A stretch of 64,000 nt of DNA, taken from NCBI GenBank assembly GCA_943788815.1, contig CALSRS010000002.1, forward strand, positions 245,062-309,061, read 5' to 3'. The DNA comes from an uncultured Gammaproteobacteria bacterium. Its GTDB lineage: Bacteria > Pseudomonadota > Gammaproteobacteria > Eutrophobiales > Eutrophobiaceae. Made by a program: the position numbers and the translations under genes. Below are positions 19,835-29,673 of the stretch, in pieces (within the stretch, counting starts at the first letter, position 1; every line of letters begins with the position of its first letter). The notes beneath the pieces were generated by a model that saw nothing but the letters and a program-made list of their open reading frames with translations, had not been told where the DNA came from and did no database searches.

Positions 19835-21019
19835 TTAACTCAGATCCCGTATCTTCCATCGCCCACCATCAAGATACAATTCACGATCGCATCCCATAGT
19901 TTTTGCATCACCCGCCTGACCTGATAACTGATAAATAACTTTCTCACCTTTTTTTCTCAAATCATTCACGGCATCATTTAATCCCGGCACATCAGAACCA
20001 GGAGCAAATATGACTGATTTATTTGTATCTTCATGAACGCTAAGTTCGTAAAGTAATTTTACATCAGAACTAAAGCCCGTAGCAGGACGGAAACGTCCAC
20101 ATTCTTTACCAATATCATCATATCGACCACCGAAGGCAATTCCCTGCCCCTGTCCATGGGTATATGCAGTAAACATCATTGCATTATGATAGTTATAACC
20201 ACCAAGATCAGACAGGTCATACATTAATGATGCATCCTTAACATGCTTTTGGGTTAAGTCAGAAATCTGTTCCAGTTCATCGATACAGTTAATTATGGTC
20301 ATATCCACTTTATTAAAAAGTTTTCGTGCTTCATCAAGAACAGTGTGATCGCCATATAATTCCATTAAAGATAATGTCACATCATGTAGTTTTGGTGATA
20401 TTTTCCAGGATTTCAGTGCCTGATCCAATTCAGTTTTTGCCTTTTTTTGTAACAAGGAAAAAATAATTGCTTCTTGTTCTGTTGTTACTTCCAGTAAGTT
20501 CATAAGTCGACGGTAGATGCCCATGTGACCTATATCGACATATACATTTCGAATCCCGGAGATCTGCAGAGTCATTAACATTAATGATAATATTTCCGCA
20601 TCACTTTCAACGCCACCATGACCGTATAATTCAGTACCTATTTGCATGGGAGCACGCGTCCCACCAAGGGTCCGGGTACGAGTATGTAGGGTCGTACCGA
20701 AATAACATAACCTCACAGGAATATCGCGTTTAATTAGACTACTATCAATTCTTGCAACCTGGGGAGTCATATCAGCACGAACTCCCATTAAACGACCCGT
20801 AAGTTGATCCGTAATCTTGAATGTTTTTAAATCAAGATCTTTACCAGTTCCTGTTAATAGCGAATCCAGGTATTCAATCAAAGGTGGTATGACCAGTTCA
20901 TAGCCCCAACTATCAAACTGGTCAATAATTTTTCGGGACAAGAGTTCCAATTGATAGGCGTGCGGCGGCAGAACTTCTTCAATACCCTCAGGTAATATCC
21001 ACGACTTACTATCTGACAT
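19835..21019 (-). CDS. hisZ: ATP phosphoribosyltransferase regulatory subunit HisZ
   Basis: Catalytically inactive histidyl-tRNA-synthetase-like subunit that forms a hetero-octamer with short-form HisG and gives it histidine feedback control. 394 residues; class II synthetase motifs are recognisable (LPEGIEEVLPP opening, RADMTPQVARID, GGRYDDIGKECG) while the anticodon-binding domain is reduced. HisG is not in the window. Its presence predicts that the genome encodes the short HisG. Three bases after the DUF2065 gene. Confidence 0.95.
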   Translation of the reverse strand: MSDSKSWILPEGIEEVLPPHAYQLELLSRKIIDQFDSWGYELVIPPLIEYLDSLLTGTGKDLDLKTFKITDQLTGRLMGVRADMTPQVARIDSSLIKRDIPVRLCYFGTTLHTRTRTLGGTRAPMQIGTELYGHGGVESDAEILSLMLMTLQISGIRNVYVDIGHMGIYRRLMNLLEVTTEQEAIIFSLLQKKAKTELDQALKSWKISPKLHDVTLSLMELYGDHTVLDEARKLFNKVDMTIINCIDELEQISDLTQKHVKDASLMYDLSDLGGYNYHNAMMFTAYTHGQGQGIAFGGRYDDIGKECGRFRPATGFSSDVKLLYELSVHEDTNKSVIFAPGSDVPGLNDAVNDLRKKGEKVIYQLSGQAGDAKTMGCDRELYLDGGRWKIRDLS

Positions 21020-21022
21020 TTT

Positions 21023-21208
21023 TTAGCGCACCAAATACAAAAAAATCAAACCCAGTAACATACTTGTTAATCCCATAATTCTTAGGTTGGTATTAGTTAA
21101 TTGAGAGGCCATCATAAACATTTTGCGGACACCATCGGGATTTAAAAACGGCATTATTCCTTCTATTACGAAAACCAGTGCCAGAGCAGTCAATAAATCA
21201 GTCCACAT
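21023..21208 (-). CDS. DUF2065 (YjeT-like) small membrane protein
   Basis: 61 residues with two hydrophobic helices (about 4-22 and 42-60) flanking a short loop with NPDGVRKM. Matches YjeT/DUF2065 proteins, which sit between hflC and hisZ or purA in many gammaproteobacteria. Function is unknown. It is 45 bases after hflC and 3 before hisZ, so cotranscribed. Confidence 0.9.
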   Translation of the reverse strand: MWTDLLTALALVFVIEGIMPFLNPDGVRKMFMMASQLTNTNLRIMGLTSMLLGLIFLYLVR

Positions 21209-21253
21209 GGATCTGAGTAAGTAGCGTATCGTAAGGTGGATGTATTGTTGCGG

Positions 21254-22123
21254 CTATTTTCCTTGCTGACCTCTGAAATATTTAAAAAAATCTGAATCAG
21301 GCTTGAGAATCATAATATCATTATTACCGATAAAACTGTTCTGATAAGCAATTAAACTTCGATAAAATGAGAAAAACTCCTGATCTTTCCCATACGCTGA
21401 TGCATAAATTTCCGTCGCCTGAGCATCACCTTCACCTCGTATGGTTTCAGCATCCCGGTATGCATTTGCAAGTATGATTTCCTGCTCGCGATCTGCGTTT
21501 GCACGTATTCTTTCAGAAGCTTCACCGCCTCTTGCCCTGAAGTCCTTGGCAACCCGGGTTCGTTCTGCCTTCATCCTGTCATAAACGGAAGAGCTAACCT
21601 CCTCGGGCAAATCTATCTTCTTTGTCCTGACATCAACGACATCAATCCCAAGTTCTCCCTGCACCATTTCTGTGGTTGATTGAACAATATCCAGAATTTC
21701 ACCTCTAGCACCAGCAACAACTTCCTGTACTGTTCTTCTACCAAATTCATCACGTAGGGCCCGATTAATTCTTTGACCAAGCAGACCATTGGCATATTGA
21801 ATATCTCCCCCACGAGTTGCCGTATAAAACTCCTCAACATTGGATATTCGCCACTTCACATAGTAATCAACAAGTACATCCTTTTTCTCGATAGTCAAAA
21901 ACCGTTGTTCTTCCTGATCAAAATTTAAAAGGCGTGTTTCAAATTTTTGTACTGTATTAATCCATGGAATCATAAAATGCAAACCTGGCTCGTTAACAGT
22001 ATCCTGAACTTCTCTGAACTTGAATACTATCGCCTGTTCCCATTGATACACCCTGAACATTGATAAATACGCAAGAATCAACCCAATAACGACAACCGGG
22101 ACCAAACCTCTTATAAATGCCAT
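21254..22123 (-). CDS. hflC: HflC, SPFH-family subunit of the FtsH modulator complex
   Basis: Inner-membrane SPFH/prohibitin-type protein whose large periplasmic part forms a cage around FtsH with HflK. 289 residues (E. coli 334): one N-terminal transmembrane helix (about 5-24), the SPFH domain (about 25-200), and a coiled-coil with the conserved REQEIILANAYRDAETIRGE and GEGDAQATEIYA, then DQEFFSFYRSL. The ATG overlaps the TAA of hflK by one base (TAATG), so translation is coupled. Confidence 0.97.
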   Translation of the reverse strand: MAFIRGLVPVVVIGLILAYLSMFRVYQWEQAIVFKFREVQDTVNEPGLHFMIPWINTVQKFETRLLNFDQEEQRFLTIEKKDVLVDYYVKWRISNVEEFYTATRGGDIQYANGLLGQRINRALRDEFGRRTVQEVVAGARGEILDIVQSTTEMVQGELGIDVVDVRTKKIDLPEEVSSSVYDRMKAERTRVAKDFRARGGEASERIRANADREQEIILANAYRDAETIRGEGDAQATEIYASAYGKDQEFFSFYRSLIAYQNSFIGNNDIMILKPDSDFFKYFRGQQGK

Positions 22124-23283
22124 TATCTTGCCCCCCTGTCTCTAGCGTTAGACCTATCATACTGATTTATTGGTGCCTGAAATGTTGATGAACCTGATAA
22201 TGGTGGTTCAATAGTATTGGATAATGAAGTACTTCCTCGAGGGTTGTTTTCGATCATTTTATCCAGAGGTAAATACATCAGGCTATTACCCCCATCTCCG
22301 TCCAGCAGAACTTTATTTGAATTTGATAGGACCTGTTGCATCGTTTCAAGATAAAGCCGTTCACGTGTCACAGCTGGAGCACGCTCATATTCAGTAAGTA
22401 CTTGTTCAAATCTAGCTGCATTTCCTTCTGCTTCTGCGATTACTCTCGCCTTATATCCATTTGACTGTTCTCTTGCCCTTGCTGCTGCGCCTCTGGCTTG
22501 TGGGATTATTTCATTACGGTAGGCTTCCGCCTCGTTCACTAATCGTTGCTCATCTTCACGCGCCTTAATAGCATCATCAAATGCAGCTTTAACTGGCTCT
22601 GGTGGCTTGGCAGTCTGCATATCGACCTTAACGATCAAAATACCAGAATTATAATCCGTTAGTATCTGTTGCATCAGAGCCTCCTGGCTTTGGGCCACAT
22701 CACTACGACCTTCAGTTAGCACATAATCCAGGGTGCTTTTTCCTATGACACTCCTGACTGCACTTTCAGCGACCTGTTGCAAGGTCATTTCAGGTTGCAC
22801 TACATTAAACCTATAATTTGTCGGCTCCATAATTCGCCACTGAACAGCTACCTCTACGTCCACAATGTTCTCATCTTGAGTAAGCATGGATGTTTTGTGC
22901 TGTATAGACCTGACCTGGCCTACATTAAACCTTTCTACATTATCGATAACACTGGGTAATGCGAAGTTCAAGCCCGGCTGCATCGTTTTTACATATTGAC
23001 CGAAACGTAAGACCAGTCCTTTTTCTTGTTGGTCAATTGTATATGTGATGTCATAGACCAAGGCAACGGTCAGTGCGGCGAGGATTCCAAGTATTAATAA
23101 GGGAGAACCATTACTACCGCCACCTATAGTAGATGGTGATTTACGACCAAATATGCCTCCCAGGCCTTCTTGCATCTTTTTTACAATTTCATCCAGATCA
23201 GGGGGGCCATCATTTCCACCACCTGGTCCTTTACTCCAGGGGTCCTTATCTTTTTTTTCACCGCCAGGTTCATTCCAACCCAT
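22123..23283 (-). CDS. hflK: HflK, SPFH-family subunit of the FtsH modulator complex
   Basis: Partner of HflC. 386 residues (E. coli 419): glycine/proline-rich cytoplasmic N-terminus (about 1-70, with GPGGGNDGPPDLDE), one transmembrane helix (about 70-95), the SPFH domain, a helical region with EAYRNEIIPQARG, and a loose C-terminal tail (SNTIEPPLSG and on). 84 bases after hflX. Confidence 0.97.
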   Translation of the reverse strand: MGWNEPGGEKKDKDPWSKGPGGGNDGPPDLDEIVKKMQEGLGGIFGRKSPSTIGGGSNGSPLLILGILAALTVALVYDITYTIDQQEKGLVLRFGQYVKTMQPGLNFALPSVIDNVERFNVGQVRSIQHKTSMLTQDENIVDVEVAVQWRIMEPTNYRFNVVQPEMTLQQVAESAVRSVIGKSTLDYVLTEGRSDVAQSQEALMQQILTDYNSGILIVKVDMQTAKPPEPVKAAFDDAIKAREDEQRLVNEAEAYRNEIIPQARGAAARAREQSNGYKARVIAEAEGNAARFEQVLTEYERAPAVTRERLYLETMQQVLSNSNKVLLDGDGGNSLMYLPLDKMIENNPRGSTSLSNTIEPPLSGSSTFQAPINQYDRSNARDRGAR

Positions 23284-23367
23284 TATTTAACTCCACTAAT
23301 AATTTAAAAACGTCGTATTTAATCCTAAGATTATTGTTAGATATCCTACCATACTATCCACCAAATT

Positions 23368-24648
23368 TTACTGGATCATGGACAACAGATTTCCACTATC
23401 CCTGAATATCCTCTCCAATGAGGGCTGGTCGATACTTACATCTATCAACCAACCACCTTCACCATCGAGCACTTCATGGCAGACTGCCCCTTTTTCAAAC
23501 AGACTGGCGCGTATTTTTCCTGCATCTGCAGGTACATGAAGTTTAAACGTTTGTTTCTCCGCCCTGATATATTTACCTATTAACTCCCTTAGTTCGTTTT
23601 CGCCTTCTCCGGAATGTGCAGATAACCAGCATTTTGCAACGTCACCTGGATTATCAATCACATGGGCTTGAACCCGATCTGTTACATCAATCTTGTTAAA
23701 TACCATTACCTGAGGAACCACATCAGCACCAATTTGCTCGATCACCGAATTCACCTGGGCAATATGTTCGTCTCGTTGTTCATCGTTCACATCCACGACA
23801 TGCAACAATAAATCAGCTGATTTAACCTCTTCAAGAGTAGCGTGAAACGCCTGAATCAAATCATGTGGGATATGGCGTATAAATCCGACCGTATCACTGA
23901 GTATGATTTTATAGCCCGGAAATAGTTCTAGCCGTCTTAATGTGGGATCCAATGTGGCAAAAAGTTTATCTGCAGTATAGACACTGGCACCACTTAGTCG
24001 ATTAAATAGAGTGGATTTTCCTGCATTAGTATAACCTACCAGGGAAACCACTGGCACACCGGATCGTTTCCTCCATTTTCTGCCCTGATTTCGTTGACTT
24101 CTTACCTTACTCAAGCGGTTATTTATTGCTTTTATACGGTTTCCGATCAATCTTCGGTCAGTTTCAAGCTGCGTCTCGCCAGGTCCTCTTAAACCAATCC
24201 CTCCCTTTTGTCTTTCAAGGTGAGTCCATCCCCTAATGAGACGAGTAGATAGATGTTGTAATTGGGCAAGTTCAACCTGTAACTTGCCTTCGTAACTTCT
24301 TGCCCTGAGTGCAAAAATATCTAAAATTAGGCCAACTCTGTCAAGAACTCGGCACTTTATCTCTTTTTCCAGGTTCCTTTCCTGTGCAGGCGTCAATTCG
24401 TGGTTAAATATAACTAGATCAGGCTTATGTGCTTGAACGAATTCCGAAATTTCTTCCACTTTACCTTTACCAATAAAAAACCTGGCATCTGGTTTGTACC
24501 TTTGACCACCAATAATTATATCCGGCGACAAGCCTGTCGATTCCACCAACTGAATAAATTCATCCAGTTCCTCGTCGAATCGTGGCGTATTGAAGTCTAT
24601 ACTTACAAGTACTGCTCGTTTGACTTGCGCATCATCAACTTCAGTCAA
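23368..24648 (-). CDS. hflX: Ribosome-associated GTPase HflX
   Basis: Translational GTPase that splits stalled or heat-damaged 70S ribosomes. 426 residues: N-terminal HflX domain (about 10-110), linker helices with GPGETQLETDRR, G domain with G1 GYTNAGKST, G3 DTVGFI and G4 NKID, and a C-terminal domain. The start codon appears to be TTG at 24648, because an in-frame TAG lies five codons upstream and no ATG comes before the conserved AVLVSIDF. Follows hfq by 24 bases. Confidence 0.96.
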   Translation of the reverse strand: MTEVDDAQVKRAVLVSIDFNTPRFDEELDEFIQLVESTGLSPDIIIGGQRYKPDARFFIGKGKVEEISEFVQAHKPDLVIFNHELTPAQERNLEKEIKCRVLDRVGLILDIFALRARSYEGKLQVELAQLQHLSTRLIRGWTHLERQKGGIGLRGPGETQLETDRRLIGNRIKAINNRLSKVRSQRNQGRKWRKRSGVPVVSLVGYTNAGKSTLFNRLSGASVYTADKLFATLDPTLRRLELFPGYKIILSDTVGFIRHIPHDLIQAFHATLEEVKSADLLLHVVDVNDEQRDEHIAQVNSVIEQIGADVVPQVMVFNKIDVTDRVQAHVIDNPGDVAKCWLSAHSGEGENELRELIGKYIRAEKQTFKLHVPADAGKIRASLFEKGAVCHEVLDGEGGWLIDVSIDQPSLERIFRDSGNLLSMIQ

Positions 24649-24672
24649 ATCAGTAATTACCTATCTGAATAA

Positions 24673-24915
24673 TCAAATGTTTTCACTATCCTCATCAGGT
24701 CTTGGCAATTTAACATTTCGAGTCGGAACAATGGTTGAAACAGCATGTTTATAGACAAGTTGACTAACTGAATTTCTTAATAAAATGACAAATTGGTCAA
24801 ATGATTCAACTTGCCCCTGTAGTTTAATTCCATTAACGAGATAAATCGCAACTGGAATTCTGTCCTTACGTAATGCATTAAGAAAGGGATCCTGCAATGT
24901 ATGCCCCTTACTCAT
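24673..24915 (-). CDS. hfq: RNA chaperone Hfq
   Basis: Hexameric Sm-like protein that pairs small RNAs with mRNAs. 80 residues: Sm1 ([20 protein letters not shown]) and Sm2 ([17 protein letters not shown]), with the conserved YKHA proximal-face motif and Gln8-type residue in [12 protein letters not shown]. The acidic C-terminal tail (RPDEDSENI) is much shorter than in E. coli (102 aa), as in many Pseudomonas-like organisms. Ribosome site GGAGAG lies upstream. Confidence 0.98.
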   Translation of the reverse strand: MSKGHTLQDPFLNALRKDRIPVAIYLVNGIKLQGQVESFDQFVILLRNSVSQLVYKHAVSTIVPTRNVKLPRPDEDSENI

Positions 24916-25012
24916 GATGGCTCTCCTTTTTTTTATATATCGTTATAGTTATGTTTATTTCTTCCATGACGTCAGTCCCTGACCCTCCAACTCCTAATAC
25001 CTCCATAGTTTA

Positions 25013-25972
25013 CTATGTGAAATTATAGAGTGCACGAGACTCAATATAATTTCGTAAATAATGAGATATTTGTGTCATTTCACTGTCTACCCAATGCGCA
25101 TTTTCCTCCCTTCGAAGCCAGGTATACTGCCTTTTTGCCAACTGACGGGTAGCTATTATTCCCTTACTTATCATTTGCTTATACGATAATTCTCCGTCAA
25201 GATATGACCAGACCTGGCGGTAACCTACCAGACGCATTGAAGGTAAGCTAACATGCAGTTTATTTTGTTTTTGAAGTCCTTTTACCTCCTCAACCAATCC
25301 TCTATCTAGCATTTGCATAAATCGCACTTCAATCGTGTTGTGTAGCTGATCCTTGTTGTTTGGGGCAACGACCAGCTTAATAACAGGGCTTTCTATGCAA
25401 TTTACACGTCCTTGGCTATACCAATTAGAAGCCGGCTTGCCGGTTTCTTCATATATCTCCAGTGCGCGTTGTATACGCTGAGGATCATTTTTATGAATAC
25501 GACTTTCTGATTGGGGATCCACACTAAGCAACCTGGAATAAAGTGCAGCCAATCCCTTTTCACTTAATTCTTGTTCTAATCGAGCACGAATCTCTGGATT
25601 TGCTTCCGGCAAAGGCGAAAATCCCTGTTCAAGGCTACGAAAATATAAGCCTGTCCCTCCAACCAACAATGGGATTCTTCCTTTTGATTGAATTGCTTCA
25701 ATTTCCCTTTTGGCATCACAAACAAAATTTCCAGCAGAATATATATCGACAGGATCGCAGATATTGATGAGTCGGTGCGGCGCAATATTAAGAATATCTT
25801 CACTGGGTTTAGCCGTACCAATATCCAATCCACGATACACCATGGCAGAATCAACGCTGATTATATCCACGGGAAGCTGCTGCACCAGTTCAGATGCGAT
25901 TTGCGTTTTACCACTAGCAGTGGGTCCCATCAAAAATATTACTGGTATTTTTTTTCTACTTTCAGTTGCCAT
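25013..25972 (-). CDS. miaA: tRNA dimethylallyltransferase MiaA
   Basis: Transfers a dimethylallyl group to N6 of A37 in tRNAs reading U-starting codons. 319 residues (E. coli 316). P-loop GPTASGKTQIA at the N-terminus, DSAMVYRGLDIGTAKP (substrate region), GGTGLYFRSLEQG, and the C-terminal RQLAKRQYTWLR. Its start overlaps the end of mutL by 11 bases. The 97-base gap before hfq probably holds an hfq promoter. Confidence 0.98.
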   Translation of the reverse strand: MATESRKKIPVIFLMGPTASGKTQIASELVQQLPVDIISVDSAMVYRGLDIGTAKPSEDILNIAPHRLINICDPVDIYSAGNFVCDAKREIEAIQSKGRIPLLVGGTGLYFRSLEQGFSPLPEANPEIRARLEQELSEKGLAALYSRLLSVDPQSESRIHKNDPQRIQRALEIYEETGKPASNWYSQGRVNCIESPVIKLVVAPNNKDQLHNTIEVRFMQMLDRGLVEEVKGLQKQNKLHVSLPSMRLVGYRQVWSYLDGELSYKQMISKGIIATRQLAKRQYTWLRREENAHWVDSEMTQISHYLRNYIESRALYNFT

Positions 25973-27701
25973 TATGAATGATCTTTTTCAAATCCTCATT
26001 TGTCATCGTCTTCCAGTATCCCTGTACATTTCTTTTAGCAAAAGGTAAATCAAGTATCTTAAACTGCTTCAATAACACCTTAACCTCATCCATCGATAGT
26101 ATCTCGTTACTATCAGCTAAAGATATTTCAATCATTTCTCCGACTAGTTCAAGCATTATTTGAAGATCAAAAGCTGAACCTGGATGATAATTTTTTATAA
26201 ATATTTGTATTGCCCTATCTATATCTATTGCTGGTAGTAATGTAGGAATTGATCGAACTGTAATTGACAGAGGTCCTGATTGTGTTGTATCAAACCCCAT
26301 TTTCAATAAAGATTCCTGGCAAGAAAGAACTACATCAATTTTTTTATCATTTAATTTCAAAGCCACTGGAACAAGTAGCGGACGTGATTTTATTTCTCCA
26401 GATTTTATTTCTTCAGCCAATACAGTGTATAAAAAATATTTTCTGAGATTATAAAAATCAACCAGCCTAAATCCTCCTGCATATCTTGTAATTAATATAT
26501 TTTCCGAGAGTAGCATGACAGGGCTACCAATCGGGCTGCTTTCAACCTGCTTTTGGTCCACCGTTGAATTTGAAATCTGATAATTAATCATGTGATCTTT
26601 AATCATCAATGTAGGTGCTGATTGCTGTGCGTTTTCGTGTATATCCCACTTATTTCCCTCATCCGAAATAAGTAAGGCACCCGATTGTCTGTGTTGCCTA
26701 ACAACATCACTGATTACAGCATAAATAAAATCGTGGATAGTCCTTGGAGTTCGAAATCTGACTTCCTGCTTTGTAGGATGTACATTCACATCTACTGTGG
26801 ATGGATCAACTTCGACATACAGGATATAACTGGGATATCTTGACTCATGAACTAATTCATCCAATGCCATACGAACTGCATGGTTAATGTGCTTATCCTT
26901 AATTATCCGATTATTTAAGAATAGATACTGCCTGTCTGACTGGCTCCTGAATGTCTTCTCATTTCCCACCCAACCCCATACTCGTATTCCTGCAATACTG
27001 TTATCAATAAACCAGGCGTTTTTATAAAACAAGGTCCCGAATATTGTGGAAAGCCGATCACTGTAATCGTCTTTACAGGATCGACACGACAACACTAGAT
27101 TTTTATTGTTGTATAGATAAAAATCTATATGACATTGGCTCAGGACAAATCGTTTTAATAATTCAAGTATATGTAAATATTCTGTCTTAGCAGATCGCAG
27201 AAACTTTCTACGAGCAGGTACTGGTTGAAATAACTTGATGACATCTACGCTAGTACCGATATTTGCAGCCGCAGGTAATAGATTTGTATTCGATGTATAA
27301 GGATCAAATTCTAGCCTCATCGCATTTTCTTCAGAGGATATTCTTGATGTAATTGAGAACTCTGAAATTGATGCAATACTGGAAAGGGCTTCCCCCCTGA
27401 AACCAAGACTGTTTATTGCATTTAACCCATCTTGGTCCCGGAGTTTGCTGGTTGTATGGCGCTGTATCGCCAATTCCAAATCATTTGGATGAATTCCACA
27501 CCCGTTATCTCTAATAAGGATTTTTTCTGCGCCCCCTCTCTCTACATGGACTTCAATTTTTGTAGCGCCAGAATCTATTGCATTTTCTACCAGTTCCTTA
27601 ACGACAGAAGAGGGTCTTTCAATTACCTCTCCTGCCGCAATCTGATTTATTAAGGAGCCATGTAAGCTGGCTATTCTGGGTAGTTCTCGATTCTGTGACA
27701 T
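25962..27701 (-). CDS. mutL: DNA mismatch repair protein MutL
   Basis: GHKL-family ATPase that links MutS to strand excision. 579 residues from ATG at 27701 (a TTG one codon earlier is possible). ATPase motifs: INQIAAGEVIERP, VENAIDSGA, RDNGCGI, and SLGFRGEALSSIAS. The C-terminal dimerisation domain lacks the DQHAxxERxxYE endonuclease motif, so it belongs to the MutH/Dam-type (E. coli-like) group that does not nick DNA itself. The central linker is short and divergent. Overlaps miaA. Confidence 0.97.
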   Translation of the reverse strand: MSQNRELPRIASLHGSLINQIAAGEVIERPSSVVKELVENAIDSGATKIEVHVERGGAEKILIRDNGCGIHPNDLELAIQRHTTSKLRDQDGLNAINSLGFRGEALSSIASISEFSITSRISSEENAMRLEFDPYTSNTNLLPAAANIGTSVDVIKLFQPVPARRKFLRSAKTEYLHILELLKRFVLSQCHIDFYLYNNKNLVLSCRSCKDDYSDRLSTIFGTLFYKNAWFIDNSIAGIRVWGWVGNEKTFRSQSDRQYLFLNNRIIKDKHINHAVRMALDELVHESRYPSYILYVEVDPSTVDVNVHPTKQEVRFRTPRTIHDFIYAVISDVVRQHRQSGALLISDEGNKWDIHENAQQSAPTLMIKDHMINYQISNSTVDQKQVESSPIGSPVMLLSENILITRYAGGFRLVDFYNLRKYFLYTVLAEEIKSGEIKSRPLLVPVALKLNDKKIDVVLSCQESLLKMGFDTTQSGPLSITVRSIPTLLPAIDIDRAIQIFIKNYHPGSAFDLQIMLELVGEMIEISLADSNEILSMDEVKVLLKQFKILDLPFAKRNVQGYWKTMTNEDLKKIIHNGN

Positions 27702-27796
27702 CAATCTAGATTAACGTCACATTAGTAGACAGTGAAGTATTTTATACAAACAAATTGAACAGCGTAGATTAGTCAGATACTAGCTGACATAAGAGA

Positions 27797-29104
27797 TTAA
27801 CTGCCACTTAGTGGAATTATGAGTTTCTGACCTATGCGAATCTTGTCTGAGGCAAGACCATTTGCCTGTCTGAGGCTACTCAAACTGACCCTGTGACGAC
27901 TTGCAATATCAGACAATGTGTCCCCACGGGAAATCACATATTCCAAGGACCTGTATTGGGAAATTATTGAATTGTCTGGCGGATTAAACCTGAAATATGC
28001 CTCTAGACCCGCAAGAAGAGCACTGGTGAGAGCTTCTTGATGGCTTGGGCTCCTGAGCTTTTTTTCTTCGCCAGGGTTGGATATATAAGCCGTCTCGACT
28101 AAAACAGATGGTATATCAGGTGATTTTAAAACTGCAAATGCAGCAGATTCTACTCGACGTTTATGCAATTTACCCACACTTTTCAAACCTGCAAGTATCT
28201 TGTCTGCAACATCAATACTGGCTTCAAGGCTGGCTGTTTGGGATAAATCCAGTAATACCGAAGCCAGAACATCATCCTTGTCTTCCAGTTTAACCCCACC
28301 TATCAAATCTGAAGCATTTTCCTTTGCAGCAAGCCACTTGGCATGTTCACTACTGGCTCCCTTTTGGGACAATACATAAACGGATGATCCCGATACCCTG
28401 GGATCTGTAAAGGCATCAGCATGTACGGAAACAAACAAATCGGCATTATGTTTTCTGGCCTTGTCTATACGATCTCTCAATCTTACATAGTAATCCCCTT
28501 CCCTTATGAGCACGGCTTTCATTCCATGGACCTGGTTTATTTTAGCTACCAGTTTTTTTGCCAGTATTAACGCTATATCTTTTTCATACGTACCAGATGG
28601 GCCAATTGAACCAGGATCTTCCCCACCGTGTCCGGCGTCTATTGCAATTACTACGTCACGAGGCGCCAATATCTCATCTATTGATTTTGTGTTTTCATCA
28701 ATAACATCGGTTTCCTGATTATCATCGCTAGAAAGGTCAATCACAAGACGGTAACCGTATGTTTTATTAGGTTCAAGTTGAAAACTTTTAACAATGGCAA
28801 ATTTTTTCAGATCCAGGACAACTCTAAGGTCATCCTCGTGATTAGCGCTACGTAATCTTCTGAGATATCTATCTGCATCTACGGGTTGAGACAGGTCATT
28901 TTTTAATCTTGCATTACTTATATCGACAACTGCACGGAAAGGATCGTTGAGCTTGGTTAATTCATGGTCAATAGGACCACTGAGATCTAAAACAATTCGG
29001 GTATTTTCAGGCGCAGCCCAGATACGAATATTCTCGACATCAATAGTAGCTGCCGATACGGTCCAGGTAAAAAACGTTAAAATGATATAAAAAAGTAGAC
29101 GCAT
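27797..29104 (-). CDS. amiB: N-acetylmuramoyl-L-alanine amidase AmiB (AMIN-Amidase_3-LysM)
   Basis: Periplasmic zinc amidase that cleaves the peptide from MurNAc during cell separation. Signal peptide (MRLLFYIILTFFTWTVSA), AMIN domain (about 20-110) for septal peptidoglycan targeting, Amidase_3 domain (about 155-375) with zinc/catalytic residues in DAGHGGEDPG, TYEKDIAL, SVHADAF and LVETAYISNP, and a C-terminal LysM repeat (about 390-435, ISRGDTLSDIA). ATG at 29104 fits the signal peptide; a GTG five codons earlier is possible. Lies upstream of mutL as in E. coli. Confidence 0.96.
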   Translation of the reverse strand: MRLLFYIILTFFTWTVSAATIDVENIRIWAAPENTRIVLDLSGPIDHELTKLNDPFRAVVDISNARLKNDLSQPVDADRYLRRLRSANHEDDLRVVLDLKKFAIVKSFQLEPNKTYGYRLVIDLSSDDNQETDVIDENTKSIDEILAPRDVVIAIDAGHGGEDPGSIGPSGTYEKDIALILAKKLVAKINQVHGMKAVLIREGDYYVRLRDRIDKARKHNADLFVSVHADAFTDPRVSGSSVYVLSQKGASSEHAKWLAAKENASDLIGGVKLEDKDDVLASVLLDLSQTASLEASIDVADKILAGLKSVGKLHKRRVESAAFAVLKSPDIPSVLVETAYISNPGEEKKLRSPSHQEALTSALLAGLEAYFRFNPPDNSIISQYRSLEYVISRGDTLSDIASRHRVSLSSLRQANGLASDKIRIGQKLIIPLSGS

Positions 29105-29208
29105 ATTAATAATTGTCACTTAATTTCAAACGTATTACACTAATAATTTCAATTTTTTATTAGAAAATCAAGCTATCTTTATGATTTAAAACAATATTAA
29201 GCTGATAT

Positions 29209-29673
29209 CTAATGATTCATTTGAGATGATATCTTAGTAATCAATGGCTTAGCAACGCCTCCTGGGGCTAAGATATCTACAATCCTGCTATCATTCTCTA
29301 TTTGTATTTTTACTAATAAATCAGGGATTTCAAGGTAATCATCTGCTTTCTCTGGCCATTCTATTAAACATATAGAATCTGCTCCCAGATACTCTCTGTA
29401 TCCAATGGCTTCCAATTCCAATGAAGATTCAATCCGGTAAAGGTCAAAATGAAATACAGAATATGCCTCAAATTCATAAGGTTCCACCAGAGTAAAGGTT
29501 GGACTTTTCACATTCCCAAGATAACCCAATCCACGCAAGAAGCCTCTCACCAGGGTAGTTTTACCTGCACCCAGAGGCCCTGATAAGTGAATTTTCATGC
29601 CTGGGTTAGAAACTTGTGATATTACGATACCAAGTTTCTCCATCTCAGCTGCACTATTAATAATCTTATTCAT
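29209..29673 (-). CDS. tsaE: tRNA threonylcarbamoyladenosine biosynthesis ATPase TsaE
   Basis: P-loop ATPase of the TsaBDE complex that makes t6A37 in ANN-decoding tRNAs. 154 residues (E. coli 153). Walker A GPLGAGKTTLVRG, VKSPTFTLVEPY, HFDLYRI and LIEWPEK are the family motifs. Its ATG overlaps the TGA of nnr (ATGA). Confidence 0.97.
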   Translation of the reverse strand: MNKIINSAAEMEKLGIVISQVSNPGMKIHLSGPLGAGKTTLVRGFLRGLGYLGNVKSPTFTLVEPYEFEAYSVFHFDLYRIESSLELEAIGYREYLGADSICLIEWPEKADDYLEIPDLLVKIQIENDSRIVDILAPGGVAKPLITKISSQMNH